Shown here: in pieces, positions 44,301 to 59,300 of the stretch | Position numbering within the stretch: position 1 is the stretch's first letter | Layout of the letters: each line of letters opens with the position of its first letter | Source: Apostichopus japonicus | Lineage: Eukaryota; Echinodermata; Holothuroidea; Aspidochirotida; Stichopodidae | Assembly: GCF_037975245.1 (NCBI RefSeq) | Contig: NC_092572.1 | Coordinates: 6,155,501-6,219,500 of the forward strand | Direction of reading: 5' to 3' | Length of the DNA: 64,000 nucleotides | Program-made: the position numbers and the translations under genes | The notes under the pieces: model-generated | What the model was told of the DNA's origin: nothing | Database searches by the model: none | The model's input: only the letters and a program-made list of their open reading frames with translations

Positions 44301-47300
44301 ACGATAAGGTATCCCGTCAATGCCGATACAAGTTATAACGTGTAACCTGTCAGCCTACAGGCCATATCCAGACTGGGAAAGAATATCCAACGCCTCCCAC
44401 CCTAAAAAAAATGTTGCAAAATATTACCCCAATTGGGTACACAGGCCTTTGACCTTTGACCCTTCCAGGTTTTCCTGCACATTGCTCAACCTAGGTAAAG
44501 TGAGATTTTAGTTGTCTCTGTCCCTCTCGGCTCCAACTCCAATGTTACTCTCAAACAACATTATATGAATGCAACCTGTCTTATAACAGAGCATTCAAGG
44601 TAGTTAATAAGAAATTTGATGACTTAAATTTAAGGTAAAACCAATTTCCTAGATTCAAAATGCACAAACGCTATCGTAAATATTTCAAATCTGATACGAG
44701 GCAATTTGGAAATCGTCAACATTTAAGGGTGATATTTGATGCAAGATATTTCCTATAAATGAGTTATACTCTTTCATAAAAACCAAACAAGTGTACAGAT
44801 TTTTCTGTCCATAATACAGCAATATTTAACCCTACAGTACCTAGCCTTGACTAAAAACTGTTCTAAGAAATGCATTTTGTATTGACTTGGTGACAATAGT
44901 CTTGGTTGGCAGAAAAATAAAAGACCTGGAATGGACTTTATTCCCTCAGAATCTCACAAGGAGTGACTAAAATTATAAAGAAACTGTAAAGGGGTATCAA
45001 TGCAGTAACAAAGAGTCACATGAAATTAACAATGAACAATTAACACTTATAAGTAACTATTAAATTAGGAGTACAAAAACTATAATCTGAAGCACGTATA
45101 TCTGTTAGTTTAGTGGTCTGTGATTTGTTTGGTCCACGGACCACACGCTACCCTCAGCACTGCCCCAGCTCTCTGATTTACATCTCAAAAACCATGAAAC
45201 TAGGTTGGACTATGAATGTCAGCAAGTTCCAAAAACTGTGAATAAATTTTCCAACATCTTGGTAAAATCCCGAAATGCATAGAAAAATTCATGTGACTCA
45301 CTTTGTGTCATGTCCCATAACTTGCGGACCGTCAGGTGCATAAAATTACATGCCTTGTTCAGATTGACACAAACTTAAAACCAAACAAGATAATGTGCTT
45401 TCGACCTAATGGAGTGGTTCTGACCAAAATCCGTTGCATACCGATATAGTTATTTTCTCGTGAATGAGTTATCGGAAAGGACTTTTGTACGACAATAAAT
45501 CAAACATGAAACGTCATGAGAATTGTTGGTAATGAACCTGTCTGTGTAAATGAAAACACATGCAAAAAGGTATAATGTTGCCATCATGAATCATGCAGTA
45601 GGCAGTTTGGTGTCAGTATTGCACACATGCTCTTATAACAGCTTCCGCAACAACAACAAAAACCGGAAAGACGATTAAGGAAAGAAAAATCAGGAATACT
45701 TTTTCCCCTGTGAACAGATCGTACCTTCGCAGGATCTTCCATCTCTCCCTAGGTTGAATCCAGGGGGGCAGAGACATATATAGGATCCCCTTGTGTTCCT
45801 ACATTGGTAATGACAGACTCCTCGTTGTATCACACATTCATTGATATCTTGCGAAGACAAATGAAACACCGGAATAAAAAATAAATAAAAAAAACGGACG
45901 ATACTTTTGACCGGACAACATCTGTTACAGCTGTTTTATAATTAGCCATCATGCCTTCCTTCCAAAAAAAGATCATCTTGTAAAGGTTATTCCGTTTTTT
46001 GATTATTTTCCTTTTTTCTTTTCCATCTTGTTTAAGTTGATGATTTTATTTTATTTTTAACTTGACTCAAAAGTAGAAAGCAATTAGATTTCTAAGCAGT
46101 TATCAAGCAAACATTTGGTTAGAATATTCAAAAAGATTGTTTCTTTGTCCCTTCTATTTTACTTTTTAGACTTCATCGGCAGCACACAAGAAGAAGACAA
46201 GTTATGGAAATGCAGAACATGTAAAAAAGCGAGAAAATAAAGCACATGGAACTCTTTAATTTTGCCTGGAGAAGCTTGCAGACTCATTTTTATGACGGGA
46301 ATCAGGGACTGAAAAATTGTCCCATTAATGAAATAAACTTCTGGTTTGGTAGTGTTTGAATTATTCATTGTCAAGAGAGATTTTTTCTCTATTCCAGTGT
46401 GCCCATAGCTTTGACTGAGAAGCCAAAGACAATGAACAAAACATATGCTGGATCCCAACAGATGTGGCCATGTAAGCAAAAAGACACTAAGAGGGACTTA
46501 TATCAATATCCAAACATACTTTAAATAGAACATCAACTTGGCGATCACTGAAGTTATCATTAGGTCACATGACTTGACAGAAAACTTACAGAAAATTCAC
46601 ACTTAACAGTATTCTCTGAGGGATTTCCCAAGTTTTGGTAGAGTGGGACATAATAAAATGCCTTACTGATTTTTTGGATATTAAAGGAACCAGAAGATCT
46701 CACAGAATCTAGCTGTCACGACAGCAACCCCCACCCCACAAGCTACAAAGCATCCACACCCCACCCCCATAGCACACTCCACATCATCAAAAAGTACAGC
46801 ATGAAACCTATTTTGGCAGAGAGTAAACGATTTTGACATCTATATTTTACAAATTGGCTGCAGTACCCATTAAAGATGGTGTCATTTTATGGCATGCTTG
46901 ATGGATAGGTATGAAGTTGATACACAATGAAATGTGCATATGTTAATACTCAAATTTTTATGAAAAATCTGAATAACATCTGAATTTTAATGCACTGTGT
47001 TGTGTATGATAATGACAACTATGTAATGAGGATGGTAAACATGCCTTCATATCTACAAATTCATCAAACTTTCCAATAAGACACTGTGTCAAAAGTAGGG
47101 TGCTGGGAGGGCTGCAGTATCATGCAGCCAGGCTGCAGCATAGGAGATGATCTAATTTGTGCTCCATAGTTTAACACAATGGTCACTGCAGGTGATCCAC
47201 CAGTATTATGCTTGAAATTGATCTATACTGAGCAGGATCATGCAGCCAGGCTGCAGCATCATGCAGCCAGGCTGCAGCATCATGCAGCCAGGCTGCAGCA

Positions 47301-50300
47301 TCATGGGAGATGATCTAATATTGTGCTTCATAGTGTCACACAATGGTTACTGCCGGTGATCCACCCGTATTATGCTTGAAATTTATATATACTGAGCAAG
47401 ATTCTGCAGCTGCTGCAGCTTTTCCTTTTGACACTGTGCCTTACATCAATGAAAAGTGTTGAGATCAAATTATGTAGTACCAAGTCAGATCTAAATCTAC
47501 AATACATGCAGGAATACTTGTAAGAAATTCCCAGAAAGAATCACCCGAGATGGTCTTGTGATATTAGAGATCACAAAATCCCACATACTGTAAAAAAACA
47601 TGCCATTCATTAGAAAGACCTACTCTTACTATTTAGTTAAAAATTATCGGCAAATGAATAGGATTATAAAAATCTACCAGCTACTGGAGAGCAAGCCCAT
47701 GACCATTTGGCAGGTCTTTATTAGTTGACCGAGGTCAAAAGGTCACACAGCATAAAGACTCACCTTGGCAATCTTGTCCGTTGGCAGCGAGTTCGAATCC
47801 AGGCGGGCAAATGCAGGAGAAGCCTCCCCCAGGATTGTTTTGGCAGCTATACGCACAAGCCTGACCACCATTGCTAGAACAGTCTCGTAAATCTGGGGAT
47901 TAAGATAGAACAGTCTTATTTAGGTAATGACAGATGTAGGGAGGAAGAGTTCAAATTAACCAGGTCAAATACACTCCATGACCCCCAAAACTGGGAAATC
48001 CCCCCCCCCAACCCATGGATGTAAAAAGGGTTTAAGAAATGATTTTAATGTAGAAGCATTTCTGTCACAGGTAGCAGTTTCTTCACCACTAAATGTTGAT
48101 CAGACTCCTACCACCCCCCCACCCCTCTCCTCCTTTCCCCAATCTCTAATCTGTGCCAGGGTCCCTATAGCCATTACCCAATATATATCGCTGTCCAAAC
48201 CAAGAGCAATAACATAATATCTAAACCACTGCTGTTGCTGCATTTCTAGTTGTTACTGATTTTCTGCATTGGAATTTATCTATAACGTTAAACGTATCTA
48301 ATTCATTATAACTACGAAACTACTGCAGGACTCGTTGAAGCCACCTCCATGAATTATTAAAAACAAACGAAACAGACCGATTTATACTTACTCGTGCAAG
48401 AACGACCGTCAGCAGCCAAGACATAACCATGGTGACAGCTACAGACATAACTTCCCACGATATTGGTGCACACGTGAGTGCAGATCGAGGGATTTTCGCG
48501 ACATTCGTTGACATCTGGAAGAGAAGTAACGTAAGAAAACAAATAACCTATCAGTGTCCTTAGTGTCCTACTAGTATCAGCGACATTCAGTCAGTACATT
48601 CTGTACAGGATTAGCTCTTGATAGAGATCAGTATTTGCCACCCTTCTTTTTGACAGATATTACACTCTCTTTCACTGTACCACATGACCATAAAAACTGA
48701 TCTTGAAACCCCTACCTCCCCCCCCCCACCCCAAACTCTTTGCCCTCTTTGCCTTCGAGCTCAATATAGCCTCCCTTACATCCACTATTCCTACATAAGG
48801 GCATAATTTATTGTCCACATTTTACATACCAACATTCAGCTTTGCAAAGTTTGTACAAAATAAAATACCATGTAAAAGTAAGTTGGCCTGACGTTTCGAT
48901 CCTAGCAGGATCTTCTTCAGAGGATTCTACTAGAAACAAAACGTCAGGCCAACTTACTTTTACACATTCTCTTACACAGGCTCTTTAGTGGATAAGTAGT
49001 TTACTAACAGTTTTATTTTATTTTAAAATAAAATACTGTGAAAATACAGTGTTTTTGTGTACACAAACTCTGCTTTGTACACCAACTTCTACACTTTATC
49101 TACAGATTTCCTCTTTTTTGTATGGCATTTTGCTTTTCAGTGGTTAAATTGCACCATTCCCTCGTCAGTTAAAGCAGCTCACCGACACATCTGCTTCCAG
49201 ACTCTCTGAATCCTGTCTCACAGCTACACCGGTATGATCCCAAGGTGTTGATGCACTGACTGCTCGATCCACAGATGTCTGGATCAGCCCGGCATTCGTT
49301 TGTATCTGCATAGTATCAAAGTTTAACCAATTCAAGGACCTTCAAGACCTAAAACAGAGGGGTTTTTTTTTTCTCTTTCTTTATCCTTTTCCCAATTTTT
49401 TTCCAGACTTTGCCCATTTTCCAGACTGTATGGGAAACATGAATTCTTTACTCCCATTCTATCATCAACATTCACTTGCCCAGATACATTTCATATGAAT
49501 CAATAATATGTCAAAGATAACTGAAAAAATTCATAATTGTTAACTTGCAGTTTGCCAATAAAACCAAAAATCCAACTAAAGTTTCTTCAAAACTTTTTGT
49601 ATCATATCTCTTGAAAAGATGATGATCATAATCATCAAAATAGCCACTTTAAGTATCACATACACAAACAATTGTGTGAATGACTCGCATAGGTGAAAAA
49701 TGTCAACCTACGGCAATGATCTAATTTAGCAGCACACATATGCAGTCTACCCACACAGGAAACTACTAAGGATAATTTCTACTGATTGAATTTAAGTGCC
49801 TTAATTTTTTACCTCACCTCCACATTTCTTACAAATTATAGAAGATTTCAGGAGGGAGTATAGAGTACATTGGCCAGACTTAATTTGTGACATCTGTTTG
49901 GAATTATTTGCATCACAAAAGAAAATTGTTTGGTTTAGAATACCGTGCATAAACGGAGAAAAACAAAACTGCCAGAAAATGGACAACTGGTGTATGCCCA
50001 AAAAATAACATCCTAAATCAAAATAGTGAGTAAGAATTTAGTAATCACTAATTAATTAATCAATTAATTTAATTAATGCAAAGTATTAAAGTATAGTTTC
50101 CCAATACAGTAAAAAAACACAAGGGAAATTCTTTGAAACTTGTGAGGTTTTTTTGATACTAGGTGAACCTCAAAGTTTGTTTGCATTAAAACTATCAGAC
50201 GAAATAAATCGTTTTCATTATTTTACAAAGCACCTACTATGTTCCATTTTCTGAAGTATGGTGAAAGTAAACTTGTACTAACATCTACAATTGGGAGCAA

Positions 50301-53300
50301 CGTGTTGTGTTGGGGTTATCAACAAGCAACAACATGTTGACATGGGATTATCAACAAGCACTGTCCACTCACCAAGTTTGGACATGTCATGCTTCAAAGC
50401 ACTTGTACTGACAGTATGAGCAGTATCACTATGTTCCTATCATATTCTCATGGTTTGGAACTGTTCATACTGTCAGTATGAGTGCTTTGAAGCATAATAC
50501 AAAAGACAGTATTAGAGGGGTATTAGCATTGCAAAATTGTCACAACTGACTGGCACTATTTCTGGGGATTATTTTTCTTCAATAAATGTTACATTAATTG
50601 ACTCTGCAATTATCACAGTGTGTAAATGCTTGCACTTTTGCCAAATTTGTCTTTGTTTGCTTGGAAGGAATAATTTTTTGATTTTCTTTCTATTATTTTG
50701 AAAAAGATGGCGGCGCTTGGAAGAATAGATGCATTCAAACATTCAGAAGTCCTTTTATTTATTAATGTTATAATAGAAGGTAAATACTATTCATTAAAAT
50801 AGGAGGAAAACATAATTAGAAACAACTGATAGATGTTACACAAACTTAAATCATCTATTCTCTTGCTGCTTGTTTGGAACAGATAAAGGGAGTTTGAGGA
50901 GTGAAACTATTTTCTCTGCAATGAAAAAGAGCGACTTATTTCCTTTTTGCAATAGTTTATACTTCCTCATCTTAAAGGCATTGAAAACTTGCCTCAAACC
51001 ACTTGCCGCCCTCTGAAAAAGTTAACTTTCCGTTGCTTGCAAGTGTTTTTTTTTTTTTTTGCTACAAAATGCAGACAGTAATGAAACATGATACCTTGTT
51101 ATCTTTAATCTAGACCTGAGATGACCATCACTGCTATGTACACTGTGTTGTGGGTATTGACCATAGCTGCATGTACTGACTGTACACTAGTGTCTAATTA
51201 CTGACGGTAGCAAGCTGTGTGTGTATTTTCTGGGATCGATGGTGGTGTCTAACACTTTTGTTACAACTCATTCGAAACTTGGTCAGATTTCCCGCATCAC
51301 ACGTTTCTTTGTGCGCGAGTCTTCAATGCCTTTAAACTTAACTAGCGTAAAATGATAGAATCATTTTGTCTCTATTCTTGTTTAGAAGGGTAATCAGGGT
51401 CTAACAGGTGAAATTATTTTACTGTTACTAGTTTACTAATTGACTTTATCACTCACCACTAATTCCAAATCTTATAATAACTTTGCCATCGTTGCTACAA
51501 TAAAGTCTAGATGCTCTATAAGAAATAAGTAACAGCTAGCTGCACCTTTTTCATTCCTTTTTTCATCGCTCATTTTCCTCCCCTCCATTGCTTAACAATT
51601 CCCTTTGTGTTAGATATCTCAATCTTCGTGGACTTTCAGGTTTATAATTAAAAGATGAAAAACTAAACACTGATCCTCTTTGAAATAACACTAATATTAA
51701 TAGGCGAGAAAATATTATTCATCGCATTAAAAAGCCAAAGGAGTTTTCTTATTTTGCAACAAGAGCAAGTTATGTTAATACGAACCTTGACAGGTATGCA
51801 TATTACTGCACAATTCAAACCCAACGGCACACAAACACTGATAACTTCCATGAGAGTTTTGACACGAGTACTGACAAGGTGAAAATCCACGTCGTGGATG
51901 GCATTCGTCTATGTCTGTGGTGGCAGCAGAGCAGAAATATGTTAAGCTGTAGCGAGGAGGGGTTACTTGGGCAAAGTTTTAAAGCTTTCTCTCTATTTGC
52001 TCACTGATGTCAACGCAAAAAGAAAAAAAGTTAAAATATGTATTAATTTTTACACAGCGAAAGAGCTTGACCAGCATTGCTCACTAATGTAAAGCAATAT
52101 TTGGCTTTTTTTTTGCCTTTTGTTTGCTTTTTTTTTTTTCTTTTTTTTTGCTTTTTTTCTTTTTTTTTTCTTTTTTTTTAACTCTTAAAGGGTGACTGTA
52201 GGCATAAAATAAACTTTGTTCTGTGTATTGAGATTATTAATTTCAAATCACTGCTATCAGTGTAGGTTGCATTTCTATACCATGTTCTCCTTTCATAAAG
52301 GTGCCCTACGAACCTCAGAGTTTCATCAATCAAAGTGGCTGGATAGCTAAGTCTAGTACTAGCACTCAGATGTTTACAAGCAAATTTTTAAGTTAGTTTC
52401 ACTGCAGAGCAAGAGTTGCATACTTTGAGGAAATGTCTTAAAGTTTGTCGGCCAAAATAAAAAAAAAATCACGAAGGAAAGCAAGGAAATCATCCAGAGT
52501 TAATACGTTAAATAGAATTTTAAAGATATGGTTCCGTTAAGAATGCTTAAGTCAAGCTCACAGGGGCTCCTTGAAGTAAGGATAACATTAACCATAATTT
52601 ATATAAAGTATGAAAGCATCAGAGCAGGTTATCAGCACTTTGGTGAAAACTTTCAAAATATTTATAAATCTATTTTGGTGCAGAGGATGTCTCACTTGAA
52701 GCAAATGCAGAATCACACACAAATAATGGACATGGTAAGTACAAATAGAAGCAAACGATAAACAGAAAACTAGTTAGCAAAGTTTAAACCAATTTCTTAA
52801 ACAGGAAAACAAATATGCAATAGATAATTTTAGCTATAACAGGACTTGTACCAACGACCTCAGGAATACCAATTCATCGTTATGGAAATATGTTAACTTA
52901 GGGAGAGAAAGTCTATCACAAAGTTAAATCGAAAAAATATAAAATAAATCATTGGTTAGAGAGCATTCATGTTTTGGAAACAAAATTTCAGAAAAATATT
53001 TTCAACACATGTTACAAGAAATACACAAAACATTTTTCTTCAATTTTCCCTTGCCCTCGTTTGTTTTTTCCCTGATAAAGTTGCTAAGACAATGGACATA
53101 CGATCTAAGCGTTGCTGGTTTGAGTCCTGGCCAGATCATTACATTTTGCCATTGGATAAAGACACTTACTCTTCTTCAAAAACTTCAAACTAGTCACTCA
53201 CAAGCTTAGGCAGGGACTTGTGAGATATTACTGGTAACTTTAGTTCTGTGTGCACCAGATTGTGACTGTATACTCTATTGGATGTATCCCAAGGGACACA

Positions 53301-56300
53301 TATAGATATAGCTGGACAAAGTGCCCTGGGAGGGAATGTTTGGATTGGGCATATTCCAAAGTGAGCTTGACAAGCTAACTAACAGTGACCAGATGTTATA
53401 ACTGTTTTAATTTTGTAGGAAAATACCTTGGCCTTGACATAAGATTGTAAAACTTCAACTTTTCTTGTAATTTTAATCACTCTGAAAGAAATAGCTTATA
53501 TTCTGGAAATGAGGTGGAATTTTCATTTCTATTGCACACCAGTTTCTTCTACAGGCATTTTCTCATGATGAAGACAGTGTATAGCTGAACTTAACATCCA
53601 TCCATTTCAAATACAGACATGACCAATGCAACATTTTTTATACTCTAAATGAGCTAGCTAGGTCAACATGTTTCTACAAAACAGACAAAATAGCCTTTCA
53701 TTGAATTTACATTGATGACAGTTTAAGAAGTTGGAGCAAGCTGTTTTGCAAAATAGTCTTAGTTTTCTATGAATTACAAACCGATGCAAGATCTTCCGTT
53801 GCTATGGAGATAGAAGCCAAGTTCACAAGTACACATGTAACTGCCCCTGGTGTTGACACAGTTATGGTGGCAAGGCGTTTCATCATCAATGGAACACTCG
53901 TCGATATCTGAGAAAACAAGAAATTTTCATACGATAATTGTTTCATGCACGGTACAATACACCCAGTTGGGACGAGTTTTTCTACACTGTAGTGTCCTGC
54001 TTCAGAGCACTCCTATTGTCAGTACGAGCAGTATGAAGAACATGTTTCTATCAGTTCAAGGTTAGGAACTGTTCGAACTGTCAATACCAGTGCTTTAAGA
54101 TCATGATTGTTGGTGTAAAGTTTAGCATTAGGAAATTGTCCCAACTGGCTGGTACATTAATTAGCAATAATGAATATTCAGACATCGACAACACCGGCAG
54201 GTGGGAGGAGACAACTACACGAGACACTATAATGATGATAGTAATGACATGTGTGATCCTTGGGCAAGATGCTTTATCTCACTTGCCTCTCTCCACCCAG
54301 GGGTTACTGTAAATGAGTACCTATGAGGTACCTTGTCATTAGGTGCAGTATATAACTGCTGCCAACTGGAGGGATTGTCTCTGGGACAGGATATCATTGA
54401 CCAGGGGTAATATAACGTCTGTAAAGCGCTTTGAGACCTATCGCTGGTATAACGCGCTATATAAAAAGCAAATATTATTATTATTTTTATACACGTAAAG
54501 CTAGTTTTGACTACTGTGCAGAGCTTTACCAAGCAAGTGTGGGTGTACAATATCCAGGGAACAACTATACCCTCTGTCCTATTAATGCAAATCAACAGGT
54601 GACTTGAACAAAAACAAGGGCAATGGTATACTGAACAAATGAATTCATTATGAACATTTCCAAATAAAACTATTTACTTGTATAGTCATTTAATACAATT
54701 TCTGCAACAAAGCAAGGCACTAAGCAGAACAGTATACCAATGGTCTCTCTTTCCATTTCTCTGTGGTTTACAATTTTTACAAAATAATTTCACAAATTTA
54801 TAACTTTGCAATACAAGAAGCTACATTGTACTATTCACATAGAAATGCAGAAAATTTCCACCACTTTTACTAGTCAATCAACTTCAGTTTTCAGATTATC
54901 CCTTAAGTGACTTAAATCACATCACCATTAGTATAATTTTATTCCCACCTCTCCAACCCCCCCCCTGTCCCCTCCACCCTCCCTATGTAAAAACGAATCT
55001 CAAAACAAGTTTCAAGGGTTACATGGACGAGCTGACATCTGTGACTTACCCTCACAGCTCTGTTTATCAGCAGCTAAAGTGAATCCAGGACCACATTCAC
55101 AGCTGAATCCACCCTCAGTATTGATGCACTGTTGGTCACAAGTTCGACTCTGACACTCGTTGATGTCTGGAATAGAAAGTTAGAACACCTAGAAAATGGT
55201 CGCTACTCAGGTCAGCTTCATGACCAGTTATTCTTACTCTCACCTCTTCCCCTTGTTGCCATGTAAGAAATTAAAACAATGGAATTGTAATCATTTAATC
55301 GGTTGACTTTTTAACCCTTCAAGCCTATACAGAAAGACTGACTACAAAGATCTCAACAGCAACCTTCCTTCTTTTTCTTTTTTTCCTTTTTTTTTTTCTT
55401 TTTCTTTCTATTTTTCTTCTTTTTTTTTTTCTTTTTTTTTTCTTTTTTTTTTTTACTTTTTTTTTCCAACTTTAAATCTTTAATGCCATTTCACCTCAGA
55501 TTATTGACAGTTTCAGCACTTCATCTCCTTTTACTACATTTTAATAGTGCCTTTAACAGATAATTGTTTTGATACTTTTGATCATTAATTTCTTAATTAA
55601 GGAAACGTTGGTGGCAACCTTAGCTTGGAACCTCGTTTTCTTTCATGGTTCTTCAGGTGAAGCAGCTTTAAACGAAGTTTCCATGTTTTGAAAATGAACA
55701 GGTTCATGTGTTTCCTTTTTGACATGCACGGAATTACTTAAACAGAGTTTCATCAAACCAAATACTTGGAAATATACTCTACTATACACCAAAGACTAAA
55801 CTAAATAATGGAAAAATTATGGGATCATTTCTTTATACAAAGCACCTTTAAATGCCAGGTATAGTTTCAGCATTACTGACCAATTAATAATGTATTAGCC
55901 TAAAGCACTGTCCCAAACCATGTTGAACAGAATTCTGCAAAGAGATATTTGATGGAAACACTTTCCAAAATTCCCATCCATATAAACCCTTGTGGAAATA
56001 CTTTTCTCTTCATCCTCTCTAACTTGTAAGAGGTTGGTTAAAAGTCTTAAAATCAATCAATTGGAATAGGTTAAGTCATTTTTGCAATTAGAAACAGAAG
56101 TTTTCTGTTATCTGTTTTTTTTTTTTTTTTTTTTTTTGGGGGGGGGGTTCTACTCCTTATTGTTATTTTATTATTTTCACTTAAATTTTTCTATAATTTG
56201 TTCCATATTTTTATTTTTATTATTTTTTTTTTATTTTGTATTATGGGTACAAAGTTTCAATACTGAACCAATAGCGATAGCCTTTTAGAGAATTTGTTTC

Positions 56301-59300
56301 TTTTTCACAATTTACTCATTCTTGAGAGAAATTGTTTGAGACATTGACAAGTACTCACCAGTACAAACTGGACCACTTTGTCCTTGTTGTATTGCAAAGC
56401 CAGGAGGGCATGTGTTTCCAGTGGGTCTTACTCCTCCATCACAGCTGTAGCAGCCTATCATCAAGAAACAATATTAGCATGAGAGTCACATTCCGATCGA
56501 GAATTAAAGGAAGACTCTCCCACTCCCACTCCCCCCTCCCCCTCCCCTCATGACTATGTGCCTGTTATGCAGTACCTTTATATCACTTCTTCATTGCTTC
56601 CATGTTATTTTATACGGTATTCAGTTAAAAAAGCTGTTACTCCATTTAATACATTAAAGGAATGCTGTATTGGCGCCAAATATGATAGATATTCAAATAT
56701 GGTCACCTTTGGTAAAAATTCTTAAACTGTGTTTATTACAACCTTAGAGGAAATTTTCCTCACCGGGACAGTTAGTCATCTTGTGTGTTCCATAAAAATG
56801 TCTGAAAACAATTTGGACAGTAAAGACCTCCAGTAAAGTACTTTTTGAAACTTCTAGCAATTATATAGCATGCTATAATTTGGGGCTTTTACTGACTACC
56901 TTTAAAGAATCACTTGATGCTGTCGGATGCTAGAATCTCATAATAAAAAAGTTAACTAGCCATAATGTGGAGGAGGGGTACATTTGTTTCATCTTTACAA
57001 AAATTCTTTTTCTTTTTTACCTTTTCTTTACTTTTCTTGAGTGGGGAAAGGGGGGGGGGAAGAATTTGCAGTAAGGAAGCAAAATTCAGGTAGAAAAAAA
57101 GTTATAAAAAAAATTTCCATTTGTGATGACTTTTGGACATCTTCATTCTTTTCCATGCTTGGAATTTGATTTTCAAATTTCAATGACTTTTTTCCATGTT
57201 TCCCATGACTACAGGAACCCTGCATGCAAAAATATGTATGTATGTATGTATGTATTTTAGATCTTCCTGCAAGCAGGAACTCGCGAAGAAGCCTCATTGG
57301 CTTATCAAAGCCGCAAGCTGACCGAAGAAAGTCTCTTACATTCATATTTAACCTCCATGATTATAAATTGTTAATTCTGGGAGTGAAGCATGCAGGGACC
57401 TTTCACCTTTACAAAACTCTTTTCCTTTTTTCCTTTTTTCCTTTTTTCCTTTTCTTTATTTTTCTTGAGTGGGCAAGGGGGGGGGGAAGAATTTGCAGTA
57501 GGTAAACAAACCTCAGGTAGAAGAAAAGTTTTTAAAATAATTTCCATTTGTCATGACTTTTGGAAATCTTCATTCTTTTCCATGCTTGGAATTTGATATT
57601 ACAAATTTCAATGATTTTTTCCACGTTTCCCATGACTACAGGGACCCTGCATGCAAAAGTATGTATGTGTGTATGTATTTTAAATCCTCCTGCAAGCAGG
57701 AACTCGCGAAGAAGCCTCATTGGATTATCAAAGCCGCAAGCTGACCGAAGTTAGTCTCTTAGATTCATATTTAACATCCATGATTATGAATTGTTAATTG
57801 ACAGTCAACAACTCTGTAACTGGATGATGTTCATTAATCTGGGAGTGACTCGAACCGGGGACCTTATGATTGAAAGGCACCGGCGTTAACTACTGAGCTA
57901 ACAAAGCTAACAAAGTGAGGATGGAATTAATATTTCATTAACAATAAAATTAATATTTACCTGTTCTGGCACATGTTTGACCGTTGCCTGTGATCTGATA
58001 GCCAGAATTACAAGAACATCTGTACCCACCAAGATGGTTCTGACAACCCTGTTGACAGCGAAAACGAGAATTTGACTGCTGACGACATTCGTCAACATCT
58101 GAAGGAAAGGAAAAGAGGGGTAAAAAGTTAAATTTTAGCCAATTAAATGACCGCTGAAGACTTCAAGCAGATTTCAAGGTGAACATTCATGAAGGAAGGA
58201 AGGGGTAAAAAGTAAAATTTTAGCCAATTAAAGGACTGCTGAAGACTTCAAGCAGATTTCAAGGTGAACATTCATGAAGGAAAGGAAAGGGTAAAATGTT
58301 AAAATTTAGCCAATTAAATGACCACTGAAGACTTCAAGCAGATTTCAAGGTGAACATACAGGCTAGGTTAAACTATCAAAGGTTGGCGGTAGATCTACAA
58401 AATCCCCAGGTCCTCTGAAATTTAGATCATGTCATCATAAAGATGTAAGTGGCAATATGATTTTATATAAACACCTACAACCAAAAAAACAAGACAAAGA
58501 AAAATATTTATTGCATTTTTATTAGATTTTTCCTTTTGTCTTGAATGAAAGCAGTAGGCCTACACTTCTCTTCACTCAAGTAAAGCCTGACCAGTGCACT
58601 TGGGAGTCCAAATACTTCAAAATATGATCAACTTTGAACATATCGCCACTGCAAACTGACGTAATAAATAAGACTGGTACCTTATTGATTACTTCAAATA
58701 AATTTGACCAGATTAATACAGGTTAATAAGGCTAGGCCCAGATACAACCACATTGTAAGGCTACTGTATCTATGCAACCTTACATATTTTTTTTGAAATG
58801 TCAAATTTTTGCTCAAGTTCAAAAGGAAACATCTGTTGGTGGGCCATAAGTTGTGACACTCATGTGACATAAAACTATTAATATCTTTTTCTTTGGTATT
58901 CATAAAGCAAGAGCTGTGACATAAGGAAAAATTCACTAGTGACCTCACATTAAAACCTGTTCCCAACAATCTCCTGAGAGGGTGAGACATTATTCCTGAG
59001 GGAGACAACATTCCCATGTTCTATTAATAACAGAGGTATGGTAAACTCTTCTCACCAAATCAATGAATGTTGCACTAACGAATTATGTCTCTGATTGTGG
59101 TTTTGACATAAGTTAAAGGAAAGTTTTAAAAAAGGTCCTCACAGAATCAATGAATGTTAAATTGAGAGCAAGTAGATTTGTCCTGCCATTGCATAACTGA
59201 AGAACTCAGGACTACAGACACATTTGAACACTCATTAAAGAAAGGGGGGGGGGGGGGGTGGAGGAAGCACAAAGAAGTACTGTATTACTCCAGTGGAAAC

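Larger units (their letters stand above)
49306..51785. other. Intron 7-8: MITE and hairpin repeat only
   Basis: Holds a hairpin element at 50375-50560 and a piggyBac-like MITE at 50972-51335. The rest is AT-rich without exons I can support. Confidence 0.6.

Noticed and set aside
46159-46479. 106-codon minus ORF with a hydrophobic start
   Set aside because: It looked like a possible secreted peptide, but it has no splice or domain support and lies within an intron of the large gene.
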